64,000 nt of DNA, from contig CAVXXD010000005.1 in assembly GCA_963765625.1 (NCBI GenBank), positions 310,001-374,000 of the forward strand, written 5' to 3'. A program made the translations under genes and the position numbers. Below, one piece after another: positions 43,339 through 52,774 of this stretch. Each line of letters begins with the position of its first letter. The first letter of the stretch is position 1. The notes under the pieces are model-generated. The model did not search any database and was not told the DNA's origin. It saw only the letters and a list, made by a program, of their open reading frames with translations. Source of the DNA: CAVXXD01 sp963765625. Its GTDB lineage: Bacteria > Actinomycetota > Geothermincolia > Geothermincolales > Geothermincolaceae.

Positions 43339-44151
43339 TCAGTCGATGACGCTGTAGCTCTTGATGTGGCGGAGGGCCTCCTCCAGCATGGCGTTGCCGT
43401 CCGGCACGGTCAACTCAATAGCCTTGCGCTTGCAGGTGCCGGCGCAGATACCGCAGCCCTTGCAGACGTCACCGATGACCGCCTTGCCGTCCCTTATCTC
43501 TATGGCCGAGGCGAAGCAGGCGTCCACACAGAGGCCGCAGCCGTTGCACTCGTCGTTGACCTCGATGCGCAGGCCGTCCAGTTTGTGCATGCGGTCCTTG
43601 ACCGCCGGCGACCAGCGGGGCATGTTGCGCATGGCGATGCAGCAGCAGGTGCAGCAGAAGCAGAGGGTGAGGAAGTGCCTGGTGTCCTTGACTCCCAGCA
43701 TCATGGGGTCGGGGTCGACCTTGCCGATCTGGGGGATGAGCCCCTGGCCGATGGCCCAGTCCATGTGGGCGATGGCCTCCTCCGGGGTTACCGCCCGCCC
43801 CACGCTGGGGTCAATATTCTTAGCCCCCTCCCCCATAAAGATGCATCCTATCTCCATGGGATAATCCTCGCAGTTACAGCCCACCCGGCAGAGGCAGATG
43901 GGCAGGATCACCCGGTGGGCGGCCTGCCGGATGATCTCCTCCGCCACCTGGCGGGGCAGCACCGTCGACTCCCCCTGCCCGATGTCTTCGTTGATAGGCA
44001 GGAAGGTGACGTCGTAGTGGTCCTCGTTCAGGTAAAGCCCGAACCCGAAGCGCTTGCCGATAACCGGCCAGTTGGTAAGCCTGGACATGTAGTCCGTCAC
44101 CGGCTGCCAGATAGGTATGAGCCAGAGTAGCCTTCTCCATTGACGTCCCAT
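43339..44151 (-). CDS. 4Fe-4S binding protein with extra Cys-rich region
   Basis: 270 residues. The C-terminal ferredoxin domain has CNGCGLCVDACFASAI and CKGCGICAGTCKRKAI, binding two clusters. Before it are ICLCRVGCNCEDYP and LCFCCTCCCIAMRN, an unusually Cys-rich stretch that may hold another cluster or metal. The N-terminal half includes VTFLPINEDIGQGESTVLP, seen in similar anaerobe ferredoxin-like proteins of unknown partner. GGGGGAGG precedes ATG 44151. A short hydrophobic N-terminus (LLWLIPIW) is not a clear TM. Confidence 0.85.
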   Translation of the reverse strand: MGRQWRRLLWLIPIWQPVTDYMSRLTNWPVIGKRFGFGLYLNEDHYDVTFLPINEDIGQGESTVLPRQVAEEIIRQAAHRVILPICLCRVGCNCEDYPMEIGCIFMGEGAKNIDPSVGRAVTPEEAIAHMDWAIGQGLIPQIGKVDPDPMMLGVKDTRHFLTLCFCCTCCCIAMRNMPRWSPAVKDRMHKLDGLRIEVNDECNGCGLCVDACFASAIEIRDGKAVIGDVCKGCGICAGTCKRKAIELTVPDGNAMLEEALRHIKSYSVID

Positions 44152-44241
44152 TAAATTACCTCCCCCACTTCAAACAAGCCTACACCAGATTGCAGGGACT
44201 ATTCTAACTGATTCACCGTCATTTTTAAAAAGAAGGCTGTG

Positions 44242-46666
44242 TCAGCCGGTGCGCTCGCGCAGGGCGGCCACCACGTCCATGCGGCTGGCCTTGCGGAAGT
44301 CCGGCAACTGCATCAGCAGTACCAGGGCCAGCACCCCCGCGGCGGCAGCCACGTAGGTCGCTGGCTGCAGGTAGACCGGCATGCTCCAGTATTCGTTCTG
44401 CCACATCCCCATCATGTAGATGGACAGCAGGTATCCCAGGAGCAACCCCGGTACGATGGATGCTGCCCCCACCACCAGGTTCTCCACGGTCATAATGCCT
44501 CCCAGGCGGCGCACGCTGCACCCCATGGCCAGCATGGTGGATATCTCGCGCCGCCGCTCCAGGAAGGCGATGCTCACGGCGTTGTAGATGACCGCCATGG
44601 CCATGGCCAGGGCGAACAATATCATGACGCCGCAGAAGAGGTACATCATACCCATGTATTCCTCGCGGATGTTCTCCTCCGAGTAGGACGGCTGGACGAC
44701 ACTGGAGACTGCCGCTCCGTCATAAGCGAGCAGCCGGCTCCGTAATTCTTTCCTGTCCAGCGCCGACCTGACCATCGCCCCGGTGGCCACCGCCTCCGTG
44801 CCGGGATCGTAACCGAGCAGACCCGCCAGGTATTCCTGGCCGGCATAGACGTTCATCCCTCCCAGCTGTTCGACGAAACCCCGCACCGGCACCTGGATGG
44901 TCAAGCCCAGCAGGCTCTCCACTTCGATCAGGTCGCCTTCCTTCACACCCAGAGAGTCGCGGAAGGCGATGCTCGCCAGGGCTCCGTCCGGGGGCAGGTC
45001 CTGCAGCCGCATGTCCGAATCGTACAGGCGCAACAGTTCCTCGCCGGCCGGCAGGACGTCGAGCACTCCCTGCCCGATCACTTCGTCATCCCGGATGAAG
45101 CGGGCCGGGACCTGGGTCCGGGCTTCCGCCAGCTCCACACCGTCGATGGAGGTCAACCCTTCCACCTGCCGCAAGGTCACCGGCTCGGTGAAAGCGACTT
45201 CCGCGTCGTAGTTGATGTATTCGCTGAAGTGGAAATCGATGACGCGGTTCATGGAGTCCAGGCCACAGACGGCAACCAGGATCAGGGATATCGCGAAGAT
45301 GAAGGTGATGACGTTGAAGATGGTGCGCCGCCGGTTTCTTCCCAGGTTGCGCAGGGGCAGGGTGGCGGTGAGGGACATGTGCGCCAGGAAGGGCAGCGCC
45401 CGGTCCAGGACGCCCCGTCTCTGGTCCTTCTGATCCGCGGGCAACAGGTGGTGATGGTGCGCCCCGGCTTCATCGCCTTCGCCTTTGAGCACCTCGGCCG
45501 GCGTCTGCTTAAGCAGTTTCACCAGGGGGATCCAACCGGCCGCGACACAGATCAGCAGGGTGACCGCGCAACCCAGGGCCGCCGCGCCCCAGTCCATGCC
45601 CGCGGTGACCAGGGGGATGCCCATGCTGTCCGCGTACATTTTGGTTATCTCCTGGGCGAGGAAATATCCCGCCACGATCCCGAGAAAGGAGCCCGCCGCC
45701 CATATCATCAACGAGTATGAAAGATAGTGCAGAGCGATCTTGTCCCGGCTTCATACCGCAGGACATCATCGTCCCGATGGTCTTACGCTGGCTGAACACC
45801 AGCCGGGTGATGACCATGTAGAGGCTGAAAGCCGCCACTATCAGGAAGAGCAGAGGGAAGAATTCCGAGAGGTCCCTGAACATCTGTACGTCGATGTCCA
45901 GCAGCTCCCGCGCCGGGTGTTCGGACCCCAGCCCCGCGTAGGCCACGCTGCCCGGTGGCAGCGCCTCCTGGGCGGCGGCGAGCACGGCCTCCTGGTCAGC
46001 CCCTTCACTGGTGTCGATACAATATTCGTTGACCTGCCCCGGCATGCCCATGGCCTCCTGCAGCCAGGCCTGGGGAACGAAGATGACGCCGTAGTTGTCC
46101 GCCGTGGCCAGGTATTCCGAACCTTCCGAGTAGAGCACGAAATACTCCGGGCTGGCTCCCACGCCCCTGACTTCGATCTCTCGCTCTCCCGCCGAAGTCT
46201 GGACGGCGACGACGGTCACCCGGTTCGAAGCCGTAGTATTCGTCCAGGTGGCTCTCTATGACGCCGGCAGCGCCGTCACCCGGCCGGAAGTAGTCCCCCT
46301 TCTTCATGTAGAGGTCGTTGACCGGCGGGCGCCCCGCGGTGGGCAGGCCGATGAGGTGCACCTTGATCTCGGTACCGTCCGGCATGCGGCCCCCGGTGTC
46401 CACCACCAGGCGGCCCACCACCGCTTCCACGCCATCCAGGGCGGCCAGGCCGGCCACGCTGGAATCCGGAGCGAGAGTGGTGCGGATGAAGATGTCATTG
46501 TACTTGAGCTCCTCGCTGGTGCGCCGGTAAGACTGGTCCAGTCCCTTGTAGGAGAACCATATCGAGGTGTAGACGGTCATGCCCAGGAAGACCAGCAGGG
46601 CCACGGCGAAGTATCGCCCCTTTTCCCTGCGGATGTCCCGGGCAGCTTGCGATGGAGGATGGCCAT
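44242..46666 (-). CDS. MacB/FtsX-type ABC transporter permease (three frameshifts)
   Basis: Reconstructed as ~807 residues with two FtsX modules: TM1 (VALLVFLGM), a large extracytoplasmic domain, three TMs (LLFLIVAAFSLYMVITRLV onward), a linker, then a second TM-domain-3TM set ending RMDVVAALRERTG. Three breaks split the frame: a missing base near 46640 (CTGCCCGGGAC), an extra G near 46217-46223 (CCGGGTGACC) and an extra G near 45745-45750 (CCGGGACAAG). The ATPase gene ends 7 nt upstream. ABC pairs of this type export lipoproteins, peptides or antibiotics. Each half resembles FtsX, giving a fused dimer. Confidence 0.85.
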
Positions 46667-46673
46667 TATGCCG

Positions 46674-47402
46674 TCACCACCTGATATCCGCGGCTTCCTT
46701 GGGCGAGGGCACCTTGACCATGTCGGCGATCTCCCCCGAGTGCATGTGCACCACCAGGTCGGCCATGTCCGCCACGGCGGCGTTGTGGGTGACCAGCAGC
46801 ACCGTCTTGTTGTGCTCGCGGTTGATGCGGCGCAGCAGTTCCAGGACCATCACCGCGCTGGCGTAGTCGAGTTCACCGGTGGGTTCGTCGCAGAGGAGCA
46901 ACGGGGGGTTCTTGCTGACGGCCCGGGCTATGGCCACCCGCTGCTGCTCCCCGCCGGAGAGCTGGCCCGGGAGATGCCCGGCCCGCTCGGCCAGGCCCAC
47001 GGAGGCCAGGGCTTCGCGGCTGGCCTGACGGGAGCTGCCACCGTTGCGGTTGCCGGCCAGCTCCACCGCGAAGGCCACGTTCTCCTCGGCCGTAAGGGTG
47101 GGGATTAGGTTGAAGAACTGGAAGACGAATCCTATGTCGTCCCTGCGGTACCCGTTGAGCTGGGCCCGCGGGAAGGAAGTTATTTCTTTCTCCCCGACCC
47201 TGATAGTGCCCGAGGTGGCATTGTCCAGGCCTCCGGCCAGGTTGAGCAGGGTGGTCTTGCCGGAGCCGCTCGGACCCAGTATGACCACGAAGGCCCCTTC
47301 CGGGACGGAGAGGTCTACTTCTTTCAAGGCAGTCACGGTGACCTCTCCCATGGGGTAAAGTTTGGATACCTTGTCGAATACGATGAAACCGCCGTTGTTC
47401 AT
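46674..47402 (-). CDS. ABC transporter ATP-binding protein, LolD/MacB class
   Basis: A 242-residue ATPase. Walker A is GPSGSGKTT, Q-loop FQFFNL, signature LSGGEQQRVAIARA, Walker B LLLCDEPTGELD and H-loop VTHNAA, all intact. It pairs with the FtsX-type permease 7 nt downstream. GGGAGGAAGGG precedes ATG 47402. It is clearly related to the partial ATPase at the left end of the window. Export direction is inferred from the family. Confidence 0.95.
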   Translation of the reverse strand: MNNGGFIVFDKVSKLYPMGEVTVTALKEVDLSVPEGAFVVILGPSGSGKTTLLNLAGGLDNATSGTIRVGEKEITSFPRAQLNGYRRDDIGFVFQFFNLIPTLTAEENVAFAVELAGNRNGGSSRQASREALASVGLAERAGHLPGQLSGGEQQRVAIARAVSKNPPLLLCDEPTGELDYASAVMVLELLRRINREHNKTVLLVTHNAAVADMADLVVHMHSGEIADMVKVPSPKEAADIRW

Positions 47403-47564
47403 AGCCCTTCCTCCCTGTTCTGTTGACGCTTCTCGCCGGAGCCGGTTCCGGCGTTGCCTCAAGAAGCAACTTCATTATGCTTAACGGCCATTCCCGGGTC
47501 AAGAAAGCAACCGCTGGAGCTGTGTTATGATGTGCGATAAAGGGCTGACCAAAGGGAGGAACGC

Positions 47565-48377
47565 ATGAAAGAACTCAACGGAAAAACGGTACTGATAACC
47601 GGTGCCGCCAGCGGCATCGGGCGGCAACTGGCGCACGCTTTTGCTGCCGAAGGTTCGCGCGTGGTGGCGGTGGACATCAACGAGGAAGGATGCCGGGCTA
47701 CGGCGGCGGAACTGACCGGGGCATGCTCCTACGCCCTGGACGTCACCGACGCGGCCGCGGCGGTAGAACTGGCGAAGACGGTCGAGCGTGAAGTGGGACC
47801 CCTGGATATCCTGGTAAACTGCGCCGGCATTGTCTTCTTGAGCGAGATAGCGGACACATCCCTCGAGGAATGGCACCGCATCATCGACATAAACCTCATG
47901 GGGCCCATCCACCTCATCAGCGCTTTTCTCCCCGGCATGTACGAGAGGCGGAGCGGCCACGTGGTCAACATATCGTCGGGGGCCGGCCTCTTCCCCCTGC
48001 CCACTCTGGGCGCCTACACCACTACCAAGTTCGCGCTTGTAGGCCTGGGCGAGACTCTCTACATGGAAGCCCGAGGCCACGGGGTGGGCGTGACCACCAT
48101 CTGCCCCTGGGGGGTATTCACCCCCATCGTCCAGAACGTCCAGGTATTCGGCTACAGACAATCCAAGAGTGATCTCATCTTCCGGCTCGTCAAACCGTTC
48201 CTCAAGACCCCTGAGCACATCGCGGACCGGGTGGTCAGGGCGGTCAAGAAAGAACGGCCTGTCTACATGCACACCGCTGTCGGGAGCTTCATGGACATCT
48301 GGCACCGCGTCTCCCGCCGTGCCTACCTGAGATTGGGAAGCCTGATCTACCGGCATGCGCAGCGCGTGCTGAGATAG
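47565..48377 (+). CDS. Short-chain dehydrogenase/reductase
   Basis: 270 residues, NAD(P)-dependent. The cofactor motif is TGAASGIGRQ, the NAG motif is NCAG, catalytic Ser is in NISSGAG and Tyr/Lys in AYTTTKFA. AVDINEEG after beta2 has an acidic residue, which favours NAD over NADP. The C-terminal extension (VSRRAYLRLGSLIYRHAQRVLR) is basic and may touch the membrane. GGGAGG lies upstream of ATG 47565. Divergent from the ABC operon. The substrate is unknown. Confidence 0.92.
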   Translation: MKELNGKTVLITGAASGIGRQLAHAFAAEGSRVVAVDINEEGCRATAAELTGACSYALDVTDAAAAVELAKTVEREVGPLDILVNCAGIVFLSEIADTSLEEWHRIIDINLMGPIHLISAFLPGMYERRSGHVVNISSGAGLFPLPTLGAYTTTKFALVGLGETLYMEARGHGVGVTTICPWGVFTPIVQNVQVFGYRQSKSDLIFRLVKPFLKTPEHIADRVVRAVKKERPVYMHTAVGSFMDIWHRVSRRAYLRLGSLIYRHAQRVLR

Positions 48378-48391
48378 AGAAAAGCTCTTTC

Positions 48392-49576
48392 TCAGTAGCC
48401 GGGAACGCCCAGGGCGCGCAGGTTTTCCAGGGCAGTGCGGTCGTTGGGATAGAGCTCCAGGGCTTCCTGAAAATCGGCTGCCGCCGCCGCGGTATCCCCC
48501 ATGGCCAGGTAGAGGAAGGCGCGTTCGTCGTAATACCTGAAGTATATGGGCGTGCCCAGGCTCATCGCTGTTCCGATGTCGAGCAGGGAAGCCTGGTAAT
48601 CCCCCATCTCCCTCAGGGCCATGCCGCGCCTCATATAGGCCCGGGGCGTATCCGGAAGCTTCTCGATGCCCTGGTCCAGGCAGGACAATCCTTCATCCGT
48701 CCGGCCCAGCATCACCAGCGCGTAGCCCATCGCGGGATAAATGTCCGCCAGGCCTTCTTGTATCGCCAGCGCCCTCTCGCAATCCAGCAGCGCTTGCTGG
48801 TAATCGCCCAGGTCACAGAAGACGATGGCCCTCCTCTCGAGGGCGTCGGTCGACTCCGGGTCCTGTTCCATAACCCGGTCGAAGTCGCGCAGGGCTGCTT
48901 CATATTCCTTGAGCGCGGTGTATACGGTGCCCCGTGTTGTGAGACAGGGACCGTGGTCCGGTTTGAGTAAGAGGGCCTGGTTTATGTCGGCCAACGACTC
49001 GTCAATCCTATTGAGCATGTAATTGGCTGCGCTCCGGTGGGCAAAGTACTCCCACTTGCTCTGATCGAACGAGATGGCCCTGGAGAAGTCCGTTAAGGCG
49101 CTTCGATAAAACTCCAATGCCATATTGCATGCACCGCGGCCGGCAAAAAGATCTGCGTTTTCGCTGTCCAGGCTGATTGCCTGGTCGAATTTGACCAGGG
49201 CCCTGTCGTATTCACCCTTCTTGTAAAGTGAAGCCCCCTGATCTGCCAGGGCAGCAGCTTCTTTCTCACCGGACTTGTCTTTCAGGTGGGGGTATGTAAT
49301 CAAAATTAAAAAGGAGGCGGCAGCCAGTAAGCCGGCAACCAGCACCGTGATGAGTATAGTCACCTTGGCCTTTGACGCTTTAGCCGGCGGCGGAGGCAAA
49401 AGAGGGGCCTGGTAATACTGGTACTGGGGATACTGGTACTGGGGATACTGGTACTGGGGATACTGGTACTGGGGATACTGGTACTGGGGATACTGGTACT
49501 GAGCCGGAGGGTTCCCGCAGGACGGGCAGGCCGGCGCGCCCTCCGGCATCTCCTTCCCGCACTTTATGCAGTACAT
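48392..49576 (-). CDS. Zinc-ribbon, QYQYP-repeat, TM, TPR protein
   Basis: 394 residues. The N-terminal zinc ribbon CIKCGKEMPEGAPACPSCG is followed by five QYQYP repeats (residues ~27-55), a Pro-rich linker, a TM helix (TILITVLVAGLLAAASFLIL) and about eight TPR repeats (for example ALVKFDQAISLDSENADLFAGRG) to the end. The TPRs should lie outside the membrane and bind proteins, with the zinc ribbon inside. The gene follows the CrtI-like gene by 13 nt and is probably cotranscribed. The RBS is weak. Confidence 0.87.
   Translation of the reverse strand: MYCIKCGKEMPEGAPACPSCGNPPAQYQYPQYQYPQYQYPQYQYPQYQYPQYQYYQAPLLPPPPAKASKAKVTILITVLVAGLLAAASFLILITYPHLKDKSGEKEAAALADQGASLYKKGEYDRALVKFDQAISLDSENADLFAGRGACNMALEFYRSALTDFSRAISFDQSKWEYFAHRSAANYMLNRIDESLADINQALLLKPDHGPCLTTRGTVYTALKEYEAALRDFDRVMEQDPESTDALERRAIVFCDLGDYQQALLDCERALAIQEGLADIYPAMGYALVMLGRTDEGLSCLDQGIEKLPDTPRAYMRRGMALREMGDYQASLLDIGTAMSLGTPIYFRYYDERAFLYLAMGDTAAAAADFQEALELYPNDRTALENLRALGVPGY
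49415..49501. repeat. 15-bp tandem repeat encoding QYQYP
   Basis: The unit GTACTGGGGATACTG occurs five times in full (49421-49495) with partial units at both ends. The copies are identical, so the number of units may vary by slippage without changing frame. Confidence 0.9.
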
Positions 49577-49589
49577 TTGTCGGCTTTCT

Positions 49590-51008
49590 CTACCCGGCGG
49601 GGTGGTTCGACTTCATCAGCTTTACCAGGGCCTCGGCTGAGGCCACGGCCTGCTCGGTGCCGATGCCGCGGGCTCCCGCGTCCACTCCCACCAGGTAGAG
49701 GGCGCTTACCGGGGTCTCCTGGGAAGGCTTCTTCTTCCCCACCTGCCCCGGCGACTGCGAGAGAGCGATGGCACTGGTGTTATCCAGCCCCGAGGCGGCC
49801 TGTATCATGCTTTTCGTCACCACCTCGGTCGAGGTCACGTGCTTCTCCATCTCCGGGTAAATATCGTACAGCTTCTTTTTAACCATCTCGGCGATGGCTT
49901 GCTCGATCTCGGGAGACGCGCCCTGGGGGCACGCCGTGGCGGCGATGATCAGCTGGCGCCCCGCGGGTACGATGTCGCCATCCCAGAGGTCGATCACCGG
50001 CATGAACAGCCAGGAGTCCGAGGGCAGGCTGCCGTCCTCGAGATGGTCGAACATCTTCGCCGAAGAGAGGTTCGGGATATAAACCATAAAGGGGTCCTTG
50101 AGCACTTTGCTGTCGAGAAAGAAGCGGACGATCACCGCCGTCTCGGAGTAGTCCAGGCCGGCTGCGAACCTGGCGTAATCGGCCCCCACGGCCTCCTCCC
50201 CGGCCAGCCTTACGGTTACGGGTATGCCGGCGTTGGATATCACCACGTCGGCGGCGATGTCACCGGACGGTGTGCGGACGCCGGTGGCCCGGCCGTTCTC
50301 GACCAGTATCTTCTGCACCGGCGTGTTCAACCGCACGGTGCCGCCGAACTTCTCCAGGCCGCGGCGGAAGGCCGCCGCGATGGAGCCGGTGGAACCCTTG
50401 ATGTAACCGAAGTCGGCCGCGTTGAACATCTCGCGGAAGCACCAGACGAACTCCCCCGCCGAGGCGCGATGGTAAGGGATGCCGAAGTACATGCTGGAGA
50501 GGATGTTCATGAAACGGTGGAGCTGTTCGTCCCGGGTGTAACCGCTCAGGAAGTCCTTCAAAGTGACGTCGTCCTTCGACTCGCAGAAAGCGTCGTCCGC
50601 GCGCAACATGTCCCGGAAGAGGCGGAACCCGCCCCAGAAGTTGACCGGTTTGATGCCCAGGTTCATGGCCATCCGCGCGCGCGTGATGAGAGGGCTGATG
50701 TCCAGCCGCTGGGTATAACGGTGATACTTGCCCCCTAGCCCGTCCACCACCAGCGAAGCCGGGTCATGGGAGATAAAGGTCAGCTCCTCACCCAACTCCC
50801 TGGCCACCCTGGTATGCGGGCCTTTGCCCCCCATGGGGAAGGCGTGCGTGAAGTTGTCTATGACGTACCCGTCCCGCTCGGTCGAGCTGCACCTGCCCCC
50901 GATGAAAGAGTTGCGCTCAAGCACCTCTACCTCGTAGCCGGCTTTGGCGAGAAGGGCGCCGCAAGCCAGCCCGCCCACGCCTGCACCGATGACCACTACC
51001 TTGGACAT
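49590..51008 (-). CDS. FAD-dependent oxidoreductase, CrtI/phytoene-desaturase-like
   Basis: 472 residues. The N-terminal VVVIGAGVGGLACGALLAKAGYEVEVLER is the dinucleotide-binding fold, and FIGGRCSSTERDGYVID follows as in CrtI and CrtISO. The C-terminal end GVDAGARGIGTEQAVASAEAL binds FAD. Members desaturate, isomerise or saturate polyprenyl chains; outside carotenoid clusters their role is often unknown. GGGAGG precedes ATG 51008. Element 51101-51187 lies upstream. It may act with the TPR protein encoded downstream. Confidence 0.88.
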   Translation of the reverse strand: MSKVVVIGAGVGGLACGALLAKAGYEVEVLERNSFIGGRCSSTERDGYVIDNFTHAFPMGGKGPHTRVARELGEELTFISHDPASLVVDGLGGKYHRYTQRLDISPLITRARMAMNLGIKPVNFWGGFRLFRDMLRADDAFCESKDDVTLKDFLSGYTRDEQLHRFMNILSSMYFGIPYHRASAGEFVWCFREMFNAADFGYIKGSTGSIAAAFRRGLEKFGGTVRLNTPVQKILVENGRATGVRTPSGDIAADVVISNAGIPVTVRLAGEEAVGADYARFAAGLDYSETAVIVRFFLDSKVLKDPFMVYIPNLSSAKMFDHLEDGSLPSDSWLFMPVIDLWDGDIVPAGRQLIIAATACPQGASPEIEQAIAEMVKKKLYDIYPEMEKHVTSTEVVTKSMIQAASGLDNTSAIALSQSPGQVGKKKPSQETPVSALYLVGVDAGARGIGTEQAVASAEALVKLMKSNHPAG

Positions 51009-51100
51009 GTCCTACCTCCCTGCTAGATGGGGCGCCGCACACCGGGCGCCATTCCCTTGAGGACATTCTAAGTGAGGAAGCGGGCACAAGCCAACCGCAT

Positions 51101-51187
51101 GGGGTCAGGTCTATCGTTTACTATTTCCATCCAGAATTTACCATTACCAGAATATGGTAAGAAATAATAAACGATAGACCTGACCCC
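51101..51187. repeat. GGGGTCAG palindromic element, family I (87 bp)
   Basis: Terminal arms of ~27 nt (GGGGTCAGGTCTATCGTTTA on the left, its near-perfect complement on the right) around a centre with CCAGAATTTACCATTACCAG. It ends 1 nt before the TAA of the minus-strand DUF362 gene (51189-51191). The best-preserved copy together with 30559-30645. Confidence 0.9.
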
Positions 51188-51188
51188 A

Positions 51189-52481
51189 TTAACGGGCGAT
51201 GAGCGGGGGGATGCGGGCGGAGGTGCGGTGGAGGCGGGCCAGGAGCAGGAGCCAGGCGGATTCCCAGGGGGGCAGAGGGGCCATCCTGATGGGGTTGACC
51301 TTGCTCAGGGCAGCCAGGGATGCGATGATGTCGCGGAGGTTGTTACAGCCATCGACCCGGCGCACGTTGCGCTTGCCCAGCCGGCCGGCCAGTAAGGTGT
51401 AGGCTTCCTGTGAAGCGCAATCGCCCACGGTCAAGGCCTTGCCGCTTATCGACGCCAGGGTCCCGGGAGACCAGCCCTTTCCCATGAGAATGCTGAAGTC
51501 TCCTCCCCCCGCGAAGTCGACGTAGAGCATCTGCAGCACCGCCAGGGTATTCAGCCAGCAACCCTCGGGACAGCATCTCTCTTCTCCCTTTAGCAGCTTC
51601 ACATAAGGTGGGAAAACGTCGAGCATCTCCCAGGTGTAGTTACGGAGGTAGGGCTGGAGGTCGCCAATTACTTCAATCTTCTCCAGGTCGATCTCACCCC
51701 AGCCGTCCTCCGCTGCCAGGGTCAGGTGCTCTATCTCGCGAGGGTCGACGCCCATGACGTGCGATCCCACCGCGTCCGCGGCGACGGTGTCGTCGCTCCC
51801 GATAAAGACACCCAGCTTCTCCACGCACCGGTCCTGCAAGCCTTCCGGGGCATGATGGCCGTGGTTGAAGGCGTAAAGGCCCTCGATCAGGGTGAAGTCG
51901 GGCCTTACCACGCTCATGATGTCCGCCAGCTTGCGGTGTAGCTTCCAGTTGTGGTCGCGTATGCGGTCGGCCTGCGTCACCAGGCCGAACTGGTTCTTTA
52001 CCCCCAGGGTCACCTGGGCCATGAGGTGCATCTTCAGCTTGGGCATGTTCAGGTAAAAGACGTCGCCGCGGCCGTCAATGAGCCTGTCCCTGACCCAGGC
52101 GGAGACGCGCACGATGTCTCCCAGGCGGGGCAGGACCACCGGCAACTGGGGGCCTTCGTCCAGGTAGACGGGGATGGCCCCTTCCTGTTTAGCTGCCTTC
52201 TCCAGGCCGGAGACCCGGAAGACCAGGCGGGTGAAGTTTCCCTGGGTGCAGTTCTCGATGACGTATACCCGCCGGGCGCCGCCTTTTTTCAGGACGCGGA
52301 TGACGGCGCGGAGGGCGTCGGGGTGGGTAAAGGTGTTGGGTTTGAAGTCGACGGCGTTGACCTTGATGTGAACCTCTTCGCGGCCCGCGAGCAATGTCGC
52401 GACTCCGCCGAACGGTGCGAAGACCTCCTCCACCGCCCGGTCAAGGCCGGCATCCGCCGCAGCCACCGCCACCTTGCTCAT
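51189..52481 (-). CDS. DUF362-domain protein
   Basis: 430 residues. The DUF362 core is HIKVNAVDFKPNTFTHPDALRAVIRVLKKGGA, then VFYLNMPKLKMHLMAQVTLGVKNQFGL, both typical of the family. Many members carry ferredoxin domains; this one has only a few Cys (ERCCPEGCW near residue 305), so it may lack clusters. The function of the family is unclear. GGAGG lies 5 nt upstream of ATG 52481. Palindromic elements flank it on both sides (51101-51187 and 52494-52595). Confidence 0.85.
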   Translation of the reverse strand: MSKVAVAAADAGLDRAVEEVFAPFGGVATLLAGREEVHIKVNAVDFKPNTFTHPDALRAVIRVLKKGGARRVYVIENCTQGNFTRLVFRVSGLEKAAKQEGAIPVYLDEGPQLPVVLPRLGDIVRVSAWVRDRLIDGRGDVFYLNMPKLKMHLMAQVTLGVKNQFGLVTQADRIRDHNWKLHRKLADIMSVVRPDFTLIEGLYAFNHGHHAPEGLQDRCVEKLGVFIGSDDTVAADAVGSHVMGVDPREIEHLTLAAEDGWGEIDLEKIEVIGDLQPYLRNYTWEMLDVFPPYVKLLKGEERCCPEGCWLNTLAVLQMLYVDFAGGGDFSILMGKGWSPGTLASISGKALTVGDCASQEAYTLLAGRLGKRNVRRVDGCNNLRDIIASLAALSKVNPIRMAPLPPWESAWLLLLARLHRTSARIPPLIAR

Positions 52482-52493
52482 AACGCCTCCGTA

Positions 52494-52595
52494 GGAAATT
52501 TGGGGTCAGACCCCTTCTCCACTTTCCCTGACGTTGATCATATATCAAAGCCTAAAAAGGGAGAAAGTGGAGAAGGGGTCTGACCCCAAATTTCC
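52494..52595. repeat. GGGGTCAG palindromic element, family II (~102 bp)
   Basis: The left arm begins GGAAATTTGGGGTCAGACCC and continues CTTCTCCACTTT; the right arm is its complement with a 2-nt slip. Each arm holds a nested mini-palindrome GGGGTCAGACCCC, so either strand can form a cloverleaf. It lies between the CopA stop (52604) and the DUF362 start (52481), where it could also affect DUF362 expression. Its sister copy is at 61346-61448. Confidence 0.88.
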
Positions 52596-52603
52596 CAACC
52601 CCG

Positions 52604-52774
52604 TTACATGCCGGTGGGGCCTTCGGTGAGGTACTTGTCGGGGTCGGCGTCGAAGTCCTTTTTGCACCCGGGGCTGCAGAAGTAGTAGGTGTTGCCCTGG
52701 TACTCCGAAGTCGCGGCGGCCCCTTTCTTCTTGACGGTCATGCCGCACACCGGATCTATGGCTTTTCCGAGCAT
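52604..52774 (-). CDS. Possible stand-alone YHS-domain protein from an internal start
   Basis: An in-frame ATG at 52774 inside the CopA tail (MLGKAIDPVCGM) is preceded by GGAGGAGG at 5 nt spacing, an excellent Shine-Dalgarno. Translation here would give a 56-residue free YHS domain that could bind copper through CGM and FCSPGC. YHS domains often exist as separate small proteins next to CopA. It may be used in addition to, or instead of, the fusion. Confidence 0.5.
   Translation of the reverse strand: MLGKAIDPVCGMTVKKKGAAATSEYQGNTYYFCSPGCKKDFDADPDKYLTEGPTGM

Noticed and set aside
49415..49501. 15-bp repeat as a CRISPR or plasmid iteron array
   Set aside because: It is inside a coding region, in frame, and has no spacers or replication gene nearby.
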